Made by a program: the position numbers and the translations under genes
Shown here: positions 10,137 through 20,771 of the stretch, one piece after another
Numbering within the stretch: position 1 is the stretch's first letter
Layout of the letters: each line of letters opens with the position of its first letter
Origin: Bacteroidota bacterium
GTDB lineage: Bacteria > Bacteroidota > Bacteroidia > Cytophagales > Cyclobacteriaceae
Reading direction: 5' to 3'
NCBI GenBank assembly: GCA_018267275.1
Contig: JAFDYV010000004.1
Location: 682,001 to 746,000 of the forward strand
Length of the DNA stretch: 64,000 nt
Notes under the pieces: generated by a model
Told to the model about the DNA's origin: nothing
Seen by the model: only the letters and a program-made list of their open reading frames with translations
The model's database searches: none

Positions 10137-10510
10137 TGTTCAAGCGGGATTTAGAATTGGACAGAACATGGGCCGCGTTGCTGTCATCCATGGAAAGCAT
10201 GATAGGTAAACGACCTAAGGACCTCAATGAAGTATTGTACTTGATTGGCATACAAGAACTGGGGCAAGGGGCTAAGCGTTTTAGTAAGGAAGAAAAACAA
10301 GACCTAATGCACATTGCGATTTGCAAAGTGTTGAGCCTAGCGGGTTATTACGAGTTGGAAGGATCAGATGCTCAGGGGTGGCCGCACTGGAGGCTGATTA
10401 AGAAACTCCCGCATTTTGATATGCTCGAGCAAGAGAAACTGTTGAAGATGCACGTTATCGAGTATTTTGAAAAAGAGTTTGAGTGGAAGTTTTCTCCGGT
10501 TATTGACTAG
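10136..10510 (+). CDS. Conserved hypothetical cytoplasmic protein
   Basis: 124 residues, no signal peptide or membrane segment. The protein is helical, with features such as KRPKDLNEVLYLIGIQELGQG, then KEEKQDLMHIAICKVLS and a C-terminal HVIEYFEKEFEW helix. I do not recognise a Pfam family, though small proteins of this type occur widely in Bacteroidota. The start codon overlaps the stop of the AhpD-like gene by one base, so the two are probably co-expressed. The 3' end overlaps the convergent gene at 10507 by 4 nt. Confidence 0.7.
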   Translation: MFKRDLELDRTWAALLSSMESMIGKRPKDLNEVLYLIGIQELGQGAKRFSKEEKQDLMHIAICKVLSLAGYYELEGSDAQGWPHWRLIKKLPHFDMLEQEKLLKMHVIEYFEKEFEWKFSPVID

Positions 10511-11229
10511 TTTTCTCTTGTTACCAGTTTGTTGTAGTATTCAAATATGCTTATCAAGTCATTTTCAGCTTTCAGCTTCTTTGATTTTCCAAAGGCTTCC
10601 ATTTCTTTTTGCCGGTCACCAAAAATCGTGAAGAAGTTCTTTTTTGAAATAGGGTAAATCAAACCATTCTTTAAATAATAGAAGAAATGATTTTTTAAAT
10701 ACTTGTGATCTTTGCTTCCAACATTCAATGCCGGATTGAAGTTTGCTTTTAAAAACTCTAGTTCGGTCTTTTTCAACAAAGGAATTTCACCTTCCACTAA
10801 TAGCTCATAAAAACCTACCGAAGGGATTCCCGCTGCCGACTTAAATGATTTACCATTAAAGTAATAGTGCGGAATCTTGGTGAGTGAATCGAGGCTTACC
10901 ACACTTCGTACCAAATCACCATTTAGTACGCGCACGCCCTGCGGTGTAATGAGATTGAATTCGTGACGTTGTAAATCAAGCTTCGAAAAGAAGCCGCTTA
11001 CTTTCTGTTCTTCTTTGAATAGTGTGAAAGATGATTCTTGAAAATGGGGCGTTAAATACACGTCACCTTGTAGTCCAGGAGGTGCTGAGGGTAAGTTTGG
11101 AATGCTACCCGTTTGCAAACTGTTGAGATCAGCCAAACGCTCCACAATATATCGTTTGTGTAAGAAGTTTTCATTTTGGCCAAATGTGTTAGCACACACC
11201 AGTACTAACAAAGCAAATGATAGTTTCAT
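10507..11229 (-). CDS. Secreted hypothetical protein
   Basis: 240 residues with a signal peptide (MKLSFALLVLVCANTFGQ). The rest is a soluble alternating-strand protein: residues 50-150 contain PPGLQGDVYLTPHFQESSF, FNLITPQGVRVLNGDLVRSV and YYFNGKSFKSAAG. The C-terminal 60 residues are lysine-rich and helical (KNGLIYPISKKNFFTIFG, DRQKEMEAFGKSKKLK). No known catalytic motif is visible. It is monocistronic, converging on the upstream gene with a 4-nt overlap. Confidence 0.65.
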   Translation of the reverse strand: MKLSFALLVLVCANTFGQNENFLHKRYIVERLADLNSLQTGSIPNLPSAPPGLQGDVYLTPHFQESSFTLFKEEQKVSGFFSKLDLQRHEFNLITPQGVRVLNGDLVRSVVSLDSLTKIPHYYFNGKSFKSAAGIPSVGFYELLVEGEIPLLKKTELEFLKANFNPALNVGSKDHKYLKNHFFYYLKNGLIYPISKKNFFTIFGDRQKEMEAFGKSKKLKAENDLISIFEYYNKLVTREN

Positions 11230-11415
11230 ATTCGGTGGTTCCCTTGTTTAAAAAGCACGTTGCTTAGAGTAAGGTATTCAAAAATAATCGAGTTCAACCG
11301 TTTTCGCTAATAAGCGTTAGCACGTTTTGTAAATATTTTATTTTAAAAAATGTGATAAACGCAAAATCAAATTTCATAGTTACCTATATTCACAGACTAA
11401 AATACGTTTTGTATC

Positions 11416-14400
11416 GTGAACGAACCTCTACATCAAGGCCTTTATCATCCTTCTTTCGAACATGACTCCTGTGGCGTAGGTTTTATCGCCAACATGAAAG
11501 GTCATAAATCGCATCAAATTGTAAGCGATGCACTTACCATGCTCGAGCGTATGGAGCACCGCGGTGCATGTGGTTGCGAACCCAACACAGGCGATGGTGC
11601 TGGTATCTTGATTCAAGTACCACATGCCTTCTTCATCAGCGAATGCAGCAAACTTGGTTTTAAACTCCCCGCCTTCGGAAGTTATGGAGTAGGGCTGGTC
11701 TTTTTTCCGCGCGATGCAAAAGTGCGCGAAGAATGCCGCGTTACGCTCAACCGACAAATCAAGAAAATGAAAATGGGCTTACTCGGCTATCGTGCATTGC
11801 CGACTAACAATACTCACTTGGGTGAAAGTGCGCAGAATGCAGAGCCTGTGATGGAACAAGTTTTTATCAAACGATTGGATGCTGGCACCAACCCCGAAGA
11901 TTTTGAGCGCAAACTTTTTATCCTGCGCAAGTACGTAACACATGTGATTACGGAGTCGGTGAAAGGTGTGGAAGGTCAGTTTTACTTTTCTTCGCTATCG
12001 TACAAAACCATTTCGTACAAGGGCATGCTCACCTCAGGGCAACTCAAGCCGTACTTTCCAGATTTGGAAAATGAAGAGGTGGTTTCTGCTTTGGCTGTTA
12101 TCCACTCGCGCTTTTCTACCAACACTTCACCTTCGTGGCGATTGGCTCAACCGTTTCGTTACATCGCGCACAACGGTGAAATCAATACGGTGCAGGGTAA
12201 CATTAACTGGCTGAAATCAAAAGAAGCATTTTTTTCTTCGCCCTACTTTTCGCGCGAAGAGTTGAACATGATTTTGCCGATTTGTAACCCCAAGCAATCC
12301 GATTCTTCTAACCTCGACAACGCAATTGAATTGCTCGTTCATGCAGGCAGACCTCTGCCGCATGTTATGATGATGTTGATACCCGAAGCGTGGGATGGCA
12401 ACGAGCAGATGACGCAAGAAAAAAAAGACTTTTACGAATACCATGCTAACCTGATGGAACCCTGGGATGGTCCGGCATCCATCACATTCACAGACGGAAA
12501 AATCGTAGGTGCTACGTTGGATAGAAACGGTTTACGCCCTTCACGTTTTGTCGTCACCGATGATGATTTGGTCATCATGGCATCGGAGGTGGGAGTGTTA
12601 GACATCGACCCGACCAAGGTGATTACCAAAGGTCGCTTGCAACCAGGGAAAATGTTTGTTGTGGACTTGGAGAAAGGACGGATTGTAAGCGATGACGAAT
12701 TGAAAAAAGAAATCTGCACGCGCCAGCCTTATGGCAAGTGGGTGAAAGAAAATAAAGTGCGCTTGTCCGACCTGCCCGAACCGGGGGGAAGTTTTCATAA
12801 GTATGATCCCGTCACTTTTTTGAAACGCCAGATTTCTTTTGGTTATACGTCTGAAGATTTGCGCGTGATTTTGGCGCAGATGTGCGAGACTGGAAAGGAA
12901 GCACTCGGCTCCATGGGTAACGATACACCGCTTGCCGTTTTGTCAAACCAAGCACAGCATTTATCAAGCTACTTCAAACAATTGTTTGCGCAGGTGACCA
13001 ACCCACCCATCGACCCGATTCGCGAGCGATTGGTGATGTCATTATCATCGCACGTAGGCGGCTCACTCAACTTGCTAGAAGAATCGCCCGAGCATTGTAT
13101 CACGCTTGAATTGCCCACTCCGATTTTATCGAACAATGAATTAGAGAAAATTCGCTACATCGACCACCGGCATCTGCAAACCAAAACCATTTATACTTAC
13201 TTCAAAGCAGATGGTCAGCCAGGGCAGTTGGAAAAAGGTTTGAACCGGGTTTGTCAGTATGTAACCGATGCCATTGAAGATGGCTTTACCATCATCATCC
13301 TCTCTGACAGAAGTTTCGATAGCGGGCATGCGCAGATTCCCTCGTTACTGGCAGTATCTGCTGTGCATCACGATTTAATTCGAAAAGGCATTCGCGGGAA
13401 AGTAGGTTTATTGGTAGAAGCGGGTGACGTTTGGGAAACGCATCACTTCGCTACACTTTTAGGTTACGGTGCTTCGGGCGTTAATCCGTACTTGGTGTAC
13501 CAAACCATTCACGACATGAAAAAGCGAAATCTTTTACGTGAAGAAATTACCGAAGAGAAGGCACTCTACAATTATAAGAAAGCGGTGGCGGGCGAGTTGC
13601 TCAAGATTATGAGCAAGATGGGCATCAGCACATTGCAGTCGTACCATGGCGCACAAATTTTTGAAGCGTTGGGCATTCATCAAGAAGTAGTCAATCAATA
13701 TTTCACCGGCACGGTGTCGCGCATTGGTGGATTAACATTGGATGACATCGCGAAAGAAGCCTTGGCCAAACATCAATTGGCGTTTCCAAAAACAGCCAAC
13801 CTCGCACCTCGCTTAGAGGTGGGCGGTGTGTATCAATGGAAACAACGCGGTGAAGTACATCTGTTCAATCCGCAAACCATTCACTTGCTTCAGCAGTCCA
13901 CCAAAACAAAAGATTACCAACTCTTCAAAAAATATTCATCGCTCATCAACGAGCAAAGTGAAAAAGCAATCACACTTCGCAGCTTGCTAAAATTTAAAAA
14001 CAACACTTCGATTCCGTTAAGCGAAGTTGAACCAAAAGAAAAAATATTCAAACGGTTTGCGACAGGAGCGATGTCGTTTGGTTCTATTTCGCACGAAGCA
14101 CATAGTACATTAGCGATTGCTATGAATCGCATTGGCGGTAAAAGCAATTGTGGCGAAGGTGGCGAAGATGAAATTCGCTTTCACCGAAAGGAAAATGGGG
14201 ACTGGGAGAATTCGGCTATTAAACAAGTGGCTTCGGGTCGCTTTGGGGTGACGAGCTATTACTTGACCAACGCGCAAGAGTTGCAGATAAAAATGGCGCA
14301 AGGTGCCAAGCCTGGCGAAGGCGGGCAGTTGCCAGGTCACAAAGTAGACGATTGGATTGGTCGCGTGCGGCACTCCACCCCCGGTGTTGGTTTGATTTCT

Positions 14401-15930
14401 CCGCCTCCACATCATGATATTTATTCGATTGAAGATTTGGCGCAACTGATTTTTGATTTGAAGAATGCCAATCGTGCCGCACGTATCAGTGTGAAACTAG
14501 TAAGCGAGGCAGGCGTAGGCACCATTGCATCAGGTGTGGCCAAGGCTCATGCCGATGTGATTTTGATTGCAGGCCATGATGGTGGAACAGGTGCATCACC
14601 CCTAAGTTCGATTCGCCATGCGGGGTTGCCGTGGGAATTGGGCTTGGCCGAAGCACACCAAACATTGGTGAAAAACAAATTACGTGGCCGTGTTGTGTTG
14701 CAAACCGATGGGCAGATTCGCACGGGCAGAGATTTGGCGATTGCTGCGTTGCTTGGTGCGGAAGAATGGGGCGTAGCTACTGCCGCGTTGGTCACAACGG
14801 GGTGTATCATGATGCGCAAGTGCCATCTGAATACTTGCCCAGTGGGCGTAGCAACACAAAACAAAGAGTTGCGCGCACTATTCACGGGCAAGCCCGAATA
14901 CGTTGTCAATCTATTTGAATTCTTGGCAGAAGAACTTCGCGAGGTGATGGCCGAGCTGGGTTTCCGCACGGTAGATGAAATGATTGGGCAAACGGATAGG
15001 TTGGAAGTGAAGGAGACCGAACAATGGAAGCACGCCAATCTAGATTTGGCTGCCATACTTTACAGGCACCCAACGAGTTTGGATACCGCTTCGTTTCATC
15101 AAGAAGAACAAGACCATGGCATTGAAACCGTTTTAGATAAAAAATTAATCAAGGCCGCTGCCCCTGCATTGAAGGAGATCGTCCCAGTGCGAGAAAGTTT
15201 TAACATTAACAACCAAGACCGTGCCGTGGGCGCGATGTTGAGCAATGAAGTTTCAAAAATATTTTTAGGCCCTGGCTTGCCAACCGATACGATTCATTTT
15301 CATTTTGCTGGTACTGCCGGCCAAAGCTTTGGTGCATTCACTACAGGCGGAATCACGTTTGAATTGGAGGGCGATGCCAATGATTATTTCGGAAAAGGAC
15401 TATCCGGTGGCAAACTGATTCTCTACCCTAACAAAAGATCTACTTACAACCCAGCAAAGAACATCATTGTCGGCAACGTGGCTTTCTTTGGCGCTACCTC
15501 GGGCGAGAGTTACATCAACGGCATGGCAGGCGAACGATTTGCCGTGCGCAACTCGGGTGTGAAAGTAGTGGTGGAAGGCGTGGGCGACCACGGCTGCGAA
15601 TACATGACGGGCGGCACGGTAGTCATTTTGGGTGAAACAGGACGAAACTTTGCTGCGGGCATGAGTGGAGGTGTTGCGTATGTGTGGGATGTGAACAAGA
15701 CGTTTGCAAAAAATTGCAACATGGAAATGGTGCTGCTGGATGAAATGGATGGCGAAGACGAATTGCTGTTGAAAAAAATGATTCACGCCCACCAACAATA
15801 CACCAACAGCCAAGTAGCTGCGCACCTGCTAAGTTATTGGTCAAGCGCTTTTAAACATTTTGTGAAAGTGATGCCGATAGATTACAAAGCGGTGTTAGAG
15901 AAAAGGAGAGTGACCCAACTGGTGAGTTAA
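11416..15930 (+). CDS. gltB: Glutamate synthase, large (alpha) subunit
   Basis: 1504 residues. It converts 2-oxoglutarate and glutamine to two glutamates with the small subunit encoded next. The start is a GTG at 11416. The N-terminal class II amidotransferase has catalytic Cys19 in HDSCGVGF, implying a short propeptide, and contains EHRGACGCEPNTGDGAG. Central and FMN-binding domains follow, with GHDGGTGASPLSSI near residue 1055. The [3Fe-4S] cysteines sit in CIMMRKCHLNTCPVG. The C-terminal right-handed beta-helix has repeated Gly-rich turns (GGTVVILGETGRNFAAG). Length equals the usual bacterial size. It lies 89 nt upstream of gltD. Confidence 0.98.
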   Translation: MNEPLHQGLYHPSFEHDSCGVGFIANMKGHKSHQIVSDALTMLERMEHRGACGCEPNTGDGAGILIQVPHAFFISECSKLGFKLPAFGSYGVGLVFFPRDAKVREECRVTLNRQIKKMKMGLLGYRALPTNNTHLGESAQNAEPVMEQVFIKRLDAGTNPEDFERKLFILRKYVTHVITESVKGVEGQFYFSSLSYKTISYKGMLTSGQLKPYFPDLENEEVVSALAVIHSRFSTNTSPSWRLAQPFRYIAHNGEINTVQGNINWLKSKEAFFSSPYFSREELNMILPICNPKQSDSSNLDNAIELLVHAGRPLPHVMMMLIPEAWDGNEQMTQEKKDFYEYHANLMEPWDGPASITFTDGKIVGATLDRNGLRPSRFVVTDDDLVIMASEVGVLDIDPTKVITKGRLQPGKMFVVDLEKGRIVSDDELKKEICTRQPYGKWVKENKVRLSDLPEPGGSFHKYDPVTFLKRQISFGYTSEDLRVILAQMCETGKEALGSMGNDTPLAVLSNQAQHLSSYFKQLFAQVTNPPIDPIRERLVMSLSSHVGGSLNLLEESPEHCITLELPTPILSNNELEKIRYIDHRHLQTKTIYTYFKADGQPGQLEKGLNRVCQYVTDAIEDGFTIIILSDRSFDSGHAQIPSLLAVSAVHHDLIRKGIRGKVGLLVEAGDVWETHHFATLLGYGASGVNPYLVYQTIHDMKKRNLLREEITEEKALYNYKKAVAGELLKIMSKMGISTLQSYHGAQIFEALGIHQEVVNQYFTGTVSRIGGLTLDDIAKEALAKHQLAFPKTANLAPRLEVGGVYQWKQRGEVHLFNPQTIHLLQQSTKTKDYQLFKKYSSLINEQSEKAITLRSLLKFKNNTSIPLSEVEPKEKIFKRFATGAMSFGSISHEAHSTLAIAMNRIGGKSNCGEGGEDEIRFHRKENGDWENSAIKQVASGRFGVTSYYLTNAQELQIKMAQGAKPGEGGQLPGHKVDDWIGRVRHSTPGVGLISPPPHHDIYSIEDLAQLIFDLKNANRAARISVKLVSEAGVGTIASGVAKAHADVILIAGHDGGTGASPLSSIRHAGLPWELGLAEAHQTLVKNKLRGRVVLQTDGQIRTGRDLAIAALLGAEEWGVATAALVTTGCIMMRKCHLNTCPVGVATQNKELRALFTGKPEYVVNLFEFLAEELREVMAELGFRTVDEMIGQTDRLEVKETEQWKHANLDLAAILYRHPTSLDTASFHQEEQDHGIETVLDKKLIKAAAPALKEIVPVRESFNINNQDRAVGAMLSNEVSKIFLGPGLPTDTIHFHFAGTAGQSFGAFTTGGITFELEGDANDYFGKGLSGGKLILYPNKRSTYNPAKNIIVGNVAFFGATSGESYINGMAGERFAVRNSGVKVVVEGVGDHGCEYMTGGTVVILGETGRNFAAGMSGGVAYVWDVNKTFAKNCNMEMVLLDEMDGEDELLLKKMIHAHQQYTNSQVAAHLLSYWSSAFKHFVKVMPIDYKAVLEKRRVTQLVS

Positions 15931-16019
15931 AAAATTGCACGCAAAGGCGCAGAGACGTAAAGTTTAAGGGGAAGAAAATACACTTACTTCGCACCTTCGC
16001 GTGGGAAAAAGAAAAAGAC

Positions 16020-17480
16020 ATGAGTAAACCAACTGGATTTTTAGAAGTGCCGCGCGAGCTTCCGCAAAAGCGCGACCCGAAGAAGCGCATCAATGACTAC
16101 AATGAAGTAGAAGGTGATGTGAATCTTGACATGACAATGAAGCAAGCCACTCGCTGCATGGATTGTGGTGTTCCCTTTTGCCATAATGGTTGTCCGCTGG
16201 GCAATATCATTCCGGAGTTTAATGATGCTGTCTATCAAGGCAATTGGAAACTGGCGTATGAGATTTTAATTTCAACTAACAACTTCCCCGAGTTTACCGG
16301 GCGAATTTGCCCTGCGCCTTGTGAGGCCTCATGTGTGTTGGGCATCAATAAACCGCCAGTTGCGATTGAGTATATCGAGAAAACGATTATTGAAAAAGCA
16401 TTTCAAGATGGTTATGCAAAACCGCGGATTCCTTCCACGCGCACAAGTAAGAAAGTAGCCGTCATCGGTTCGGGCCCTGCCGGGTTGGCAGCCGCTGCAC
16501 AGTTGAATTATGCAGGGCATTGGGTAACCGTTTTTGAGCGTGCTGATGAGATAGGCGGGCTGTTACGCTACGGTATTCCAGATTTTAAATTGGATAAGCA
16601 AGTGCTCGAGCGCAGAGTAAACCTAATGACGGAAGAAGGAGTAAAATTTCAGGTCAACACATCAGTTGGAGAAAATCTTTCCGTAAAACAATTAGAGGAA
16701 GAGTATGATGCAATTTTATTATGTACGGGTTCTACCATTCCGCGCGACTTGCCCATCCCCGGAAGGGAACTGAAAGGCGTGCATTTTGCTATGGACTTTT
16801 TGACCCAGCAGAATAAACGCGTGAGTGGAAAGAAAAACACAAACGAGGAAATTTGGGCAACGGGAAAAAACGTGGTGGTAATAGGTGGTGGCGATACAGG
16901 TTCAGATTGCGTGGGTACGTCCAATCGACATGGTGCAAAAAGTGTAACGCAAATTGAAATCATGCCGAGGCCACCGAAGGAACGAACGGATGCGATGCCG
17001 TGGCCAAACTGGCCGATGATTCTGCGCACCTCCACTTCTCACGAAGAAGGCTGCGAGCGACAATGGAGCATTGTCACCAATGAATTTTTGGGTGATGCAC
17101 AAGGCAATTTAACGGGAATCAAAATTTCGGAAGTAGAAGTAAAAAACCAGCCTGGCAAAGCACCTTCGTTTATTGAAATTGCCGGAACGGAAAAAGTTAT
17201 TCCGTGCGAATTAGCATTACTCGCGATGGGCTTCTTGCACACGCAGCATGCGCTGCCCAAGCAGCTTGGCATTGAGCAAGACGAGCGGGGCAACATCAAA
17301 TGCACGCGCTACCAAACTTCGAAAGAAAACATATTTGCCGCGGGGGATGCGCGTAGAGGGCAGAGCCTCGTTGTGTGGGCCATCAGCGAAGGACGCGAAG
17401 CTGCACGAGCAGTCGATAGGTATCTTTCTGAAGTTACCTTCCTAGAAGCAAAAGATGAAGGCGCGCTCCTGCTGAAATAA
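16020..17480 (+). CDS. gltD: Glutamate synthase, small (beta) subunit
   Basis: 486 residues. It passes electrons from NAD(P)H through FAD and Fe-S centres to GltB. The N-terminus has the two [4Fe-4S] clusters: CMDCGVPFCHNGCPLGN and CPAPCEASCVLG. FAD binding is shown by VIGSGPAGLAAAAQL, and the second nucleotide fold by VIGGGDTGSDCVGTS. The C-terminal FAD motif is ENIFAAGDARRGQSL. Length is normal. It follows gltB in the same direction and ends 3 nt before the convergent permease pseudogene. Confidence 0.98.
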   Translation: MSKPTGFLEVPRELPQKRDPKKRINDYNEVEGDVNLDMTMKQATRCMDCGVPFCHNGCPLGNIIPEFNDAVYQGNWKLAYEILISTNNFPEFTGRICPAPCEASCVLGINKPPVAIEYIEKTIIEKAFQDGYAKPRIPSTRTSKKVAVIGSGPAGLAAAAQLNYAGHWVTVFERADEIGGLLRYGIPDFKLDKQVLERRVNLMTEEGVKFQVNTSVGENLSVKQLEEEYDAILLCTGSTIPRDLPIPGRELKGVHFAMDFLTQQNKRVSGKKNTNEEIWATGKNVVVIGGGDTGSDCVGTSNRHGAKSVTQIEIMPRPPKERTDAMPWPNWPMILRTSTSHEEGCERQWSIVTNEFLGDAQGNLTGIKISEVEVKNQPGKAPSFIEIAGTEKVIPCELALLAMGFLHTQHALPKQLGIEQDERGNIKCTRYQTSKENIFAAGDARRGQSLVVWAISEGREAARAVDRYLSEVTFLEAKDEGALLLK

Positions 17481-17483
17481 TTA

Positions 17484-20114
17484 TCATTCAGTTTTCAACA
17501 CCACTGCCGGATTTGCCTTAGCCACTTTTAGTATTTGTGAGCTAATCATGGTGAGTGCCAAAACCAAAATGGCGAATATCCCCAACAGCATTTCCCCTAC
17601 GTTGAGAGGTGCATGGTTGGCCGTGTTGGGGAACACCACTTTTTCAAAAAACAAGATGATCACGGGCATGCTGATGCAGGTAGATATCAACAACAAAACT
17701 ATAAACCCTTTGCCGAGCAAGTACATTAGTTTTCCCTCGCTTGCACCTAACACTTTTCGTATACTCATCTCCTTCAACCGGATTTCAGTTGTGAACACCA
17801 CCATGCCCAATAACCCGAGTGAAGCAATGCAAATGGCGAGAAAGGCCAGGAAGCCAGCCAGCTTTACCGTTGCTCTTAAGCCTGCAAAAGCTTCTTCAAT
17901 TTGCTGGCTATAGAAACGGCCTTCAAACGGATGAACAGGGTCTATCTTTTTCCACACGGCCTCTATCTTGGCATGCGTAGCGAACAAATCGTTTGATTGA
18001 AGTTTTACGTTTAGCCAATTGGCTCTGGCAGGCATTTGGCGAAAAATGATCTCTCGAGCTGTTTTATCGTTTGATCGGCCGTATTGGAAATCTTTTAAAA
18101 CACCTACGATGGTCATGTCAGTATTATTGACACGCACCACATCGCCCAGTGCTTTGTCAGGATTCTGGCCACCAATGTTGAATCTTTTGAGTACGGCTTG
18201 ATTCACAATTACCTCTGATTCTTTTGCGCTGTCGGGTTTGTACAAAAAGTTTCTACCGGCAAGTAATTTGTGGCCGTGAAGAGGAATGTAGTTTTCATCA
18301 ACGCCATTGAAGCTAACGCTAGACGAATCGTTAGGACTTCCGTGGTACTTAATATAGGTGCCCCAATAGTTGCCCACGCTGGTAACCAAAACCGATTGCG
18401 AGATAGACTTCACTTCTGGCAATTCTTCCAGTTCTTTTCGCAACAATTCTGCTTTGTTGCTCTGTAGCGAGATGTTGAGAATGTTCTCGGTGCTGAAACC
18501 TAAATCGAAGTTAATGTAGTGTTGATATTGGCGATACACCCCAATACTAGCCGACACAAGAATAATGGAAATGCAATATTGAATGACTGTCAGCACTTTT
18601 CGGCCGTTGATTTTCTTAATGCTGCTGAACGAAGGCGAGCTCTTTAACACCTCAATGGCGCGGATATTGGCAAAAAATAAAGAGGGGAAAAGACCAGCCG
18701 CAATTCCAACCAATAGCGCAAATAGCACAAAGTAAAGAAGCATGGCTGGCGAAATCTGAAGCGTAAACATCTTCTGCATGTCGGGCTCAATGCTTAGAAA
18801 GTGCGGTCGTAGTAGAAAGAAAACAAGCATGGCAATGAGCAAAGCACAAAATGAAATAATTACCGCCTCTACAATGAACTGCATTACCACATGGTTGCGC
18901 ATGGCGCCAATCACTTTGCGCACACCGACTTCACGGGTTCTGCGTAGCGAACGTGCAACAGACAAATTAGTATAGTTGAAGCAAGCGGATAGAATGACGA
19001 TAAATGCCAGCCCGCCAAAAACCCAAAGCAGCGTACTGCCAAGCACGGGACTGATTTGATTGCCCATGCTGTCGGTGAACATGATCTTGTTCATTGGCTG
19101 TAGCGCCAACTCGATGTGGGTGTTTTTCACAGACAGATCCTCCTTTGCACTCAGTTTGTCTAAATTTGATTTGATGAGTTGTAGGTCGGCTTCGGGAGGC
19201 AATAGCAAGTAGACCCATGTGTTCCAAACATCATCCCAGGCATTGGCGTTCTAATCTTCTTTTTCGATGATTTCAAGGGTATTAAACGAGCCAAGCATTT
19301 CGAATTTGATATGTGAGAAGAACGGAACATCTTTCGCAATGCCTGTGATGGTGTAAGCCTTGTCATTGTATACGATGGATTTGCCCAGCGCTTCTTCGTT
19401 ACCAAAAAGTTTACTTGCAGCAGTCTCGGTCAATACCAATGAGAAAGGTTCATTCAATGCAGTAGAAGGATTTCCTTTGAGCAATTGAAAAGTGAAGACC
19501 TCGAAAAGTGCGGGGTTTGCCCAAAACCCATTGAGGGGAATCGTTTTTTCATTGAATTTGAAATCGCCTTGCATCGACCGCAGCATCGCCACTTCTTCGA
19601 CACCTGCAAAATTTTCTTGTACGTGCCTGGCCGCACGTAAAGATGTAGTGGCCATAAAGCTATTGCCCTTATCACCCAAATATTCATAACGACTAATAAG
19701 ACGATAAACTTTGTCTCGATTGACGTGGAACCGGTCGTACGAAAGAATATCTGACAGCACACCTATCAGCACTAACCCCACCGACATACTCACCGCCAGA
19801 CCAACAATATTGATAAATGAAAAAAGCTTGTTGCGCACAATGCTGCGCCCGGATGTTTTGATGTAGCTTCCGATCATAACGTAGTTAATAAAGAGGTTGA
19901 TGAATGCTGGTTTGCGGATGGTGTAGAGGCGAAAAAAATTTAACACATCGATGATGTAAATGAGTTTTGCTTTTTTTACTCCTTTTGATTTTACGTTTCG
20001 TTCAAAATATTCAGTTAAGTCACCTTGGAGGTCTTCCAGCAACTCTGGTTTGCAATACCACGTGAGTAGCTGGGTGGCCCATTTTGGCGGAAATATCCTG
20101 TTGTGTTCTTTCAT
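17484..20114 (-). pseudogene. ABC transporter permease (MacB/FtsX with N-terminal prefix domain), interrupted by in-frame TAG
   Basis: One frame of about 876 codons with a single internal TAG at 19253-19251. The first part (20114-19254) has the permease prefix domain (residues 1-60, PKWATQLLTWYCKPELLEDL), a membrane helix and a MacB_PCD-like domain. After EKED comes TAG, then NANAWDDVWNTWVYLLLPPEAD in the same frame. The remainder holds the FtsX cores with TREVGVRKVIGA and KEMSIRKVLGA. Both pieces are otherwise intact, so this is a nonsense mutation, a sequencing error, or read-through. I chose the ATG at 20114 over an earlier start whose extra residues come from a repetitive leader. The PadR gene lies just upstream and probably controls it. 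Confidence 0.85.
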
Positions 20115-20183
20115 TTGGGTTTCAGTTAAGTTGGCAGTAGGCAGGCTGACTGCCGACTGCAAACTGCATCCTGCCGACTAAAA

Positions 20184-20516
20184 TTAGATTCTCTTCAACG
20201 ACAACTCAGGAATAATGCTCCAATACTGATCGCGCAGCTCTTTTGCTTTTAAGAGAGCAGATTTTCCTGCGTTTGTTACCGTGTAGTATCGCTTCCTTTT
20301 TCCACCACGCGCATTTGTAGCTTCACCCAATCTGCTTTTTGCCAGACCTTTTTCTTCCAAGCGGTTCAGCACGGCATGCACTACCCCTAATTTCACCGAG
20401 CGTTTTGTCTTCTTTTCCAAGTCATCGCAAATGGCTACGCTGTACGCTTCATTGACCATCGAGGCCACCGTTAGTAAGACTAGCTCTTCAAATTCACCAA
20501 GATTAGTTCCTTTCAT
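20184..20516 (-). CDS. PadR family transcriptional regulator
   Basis: 110 residues, a minimal PadR winged helix. GEFEELVLLTVASM begins the first helix, YSVAICDDLEKKTKRSVKLGVVHAVLNRLEEKGL is the recognition region, and GGKRKRYYTVTNAGKSAL is the wing. In Cytophagales such genes typically precede large permeases with an N-terminal prefix domain, as here: the interrupted permease starts 70 nt downstream on the same strand. It probably represses this two-gene unit. Confidence 0.92.
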   Translation of the reverse strand: MKGTNLGEFEELVLLTVASMVNEAYSVAICDDLEKKTKRSVKLGVVHAVLNRLEEKGLAKSRLGEATNARGGKRKRYYTVTNAGKSALLKAKELRDQYWSIIPELSLKRI

Positions 20517-20565
20517 AAGCGGCTATTAATTACGTAAATGTATGTATTATTGTTGTGATTAATTT

Positions 20566-20576
20566 ATACTTTGTAT
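20566..20576. promoter_or_regulatory. Candidate PadR-type operator upstream of padR
   Basis: In the AT-rich leader of the PadR gene an exact dyad ATAC-TTT-GTAT lies at 20566-20576, 50 nt before the ATG. The sequence GTATGTA recurs at 20540 and 20573. PadR proteins commonly bind AT-rich dyads in their own promoter, so autoregulation is a reasonable inference. The rest of the 255-nt gap 20517-20771 shows no gene. Confidence 0.3.
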
Positions 20577-20771
20577 GTAAAATATTATAACATATTAAAA
20601 AGTCAACTTTGAAAAACGGGTTATCTTCTGAGTAACGAGAGCCCGCATTTTGGGAGTGGGATAGCACGGCCCGAGCTTGAGTGATCGTATGATTCGATAT
20701 TTTCGCTCACAATCGTGCGACCACTGACAAGACAGAGGCCGTCCTGCTTCGCGAAATTCAACCCCCGAGGT

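Noticed and set aside
14547-15056. A 169-residue antisense ORF inside gltB
   Set aside because: Typical antisense shadow of a long conserved gene.
17484-19208. A separate 574-residue permease gene starting with TTG
   Set aside because: It is in the same frame as the upstream part and starts mid-domain; the TAG at 19251 explains the split.
20580-20610. sigma70-like promoter TTGACT ... TATAAT before the PadR gene
   Set aside because: The spacer is only 11 nt and Bacteroidota use a different consensus.
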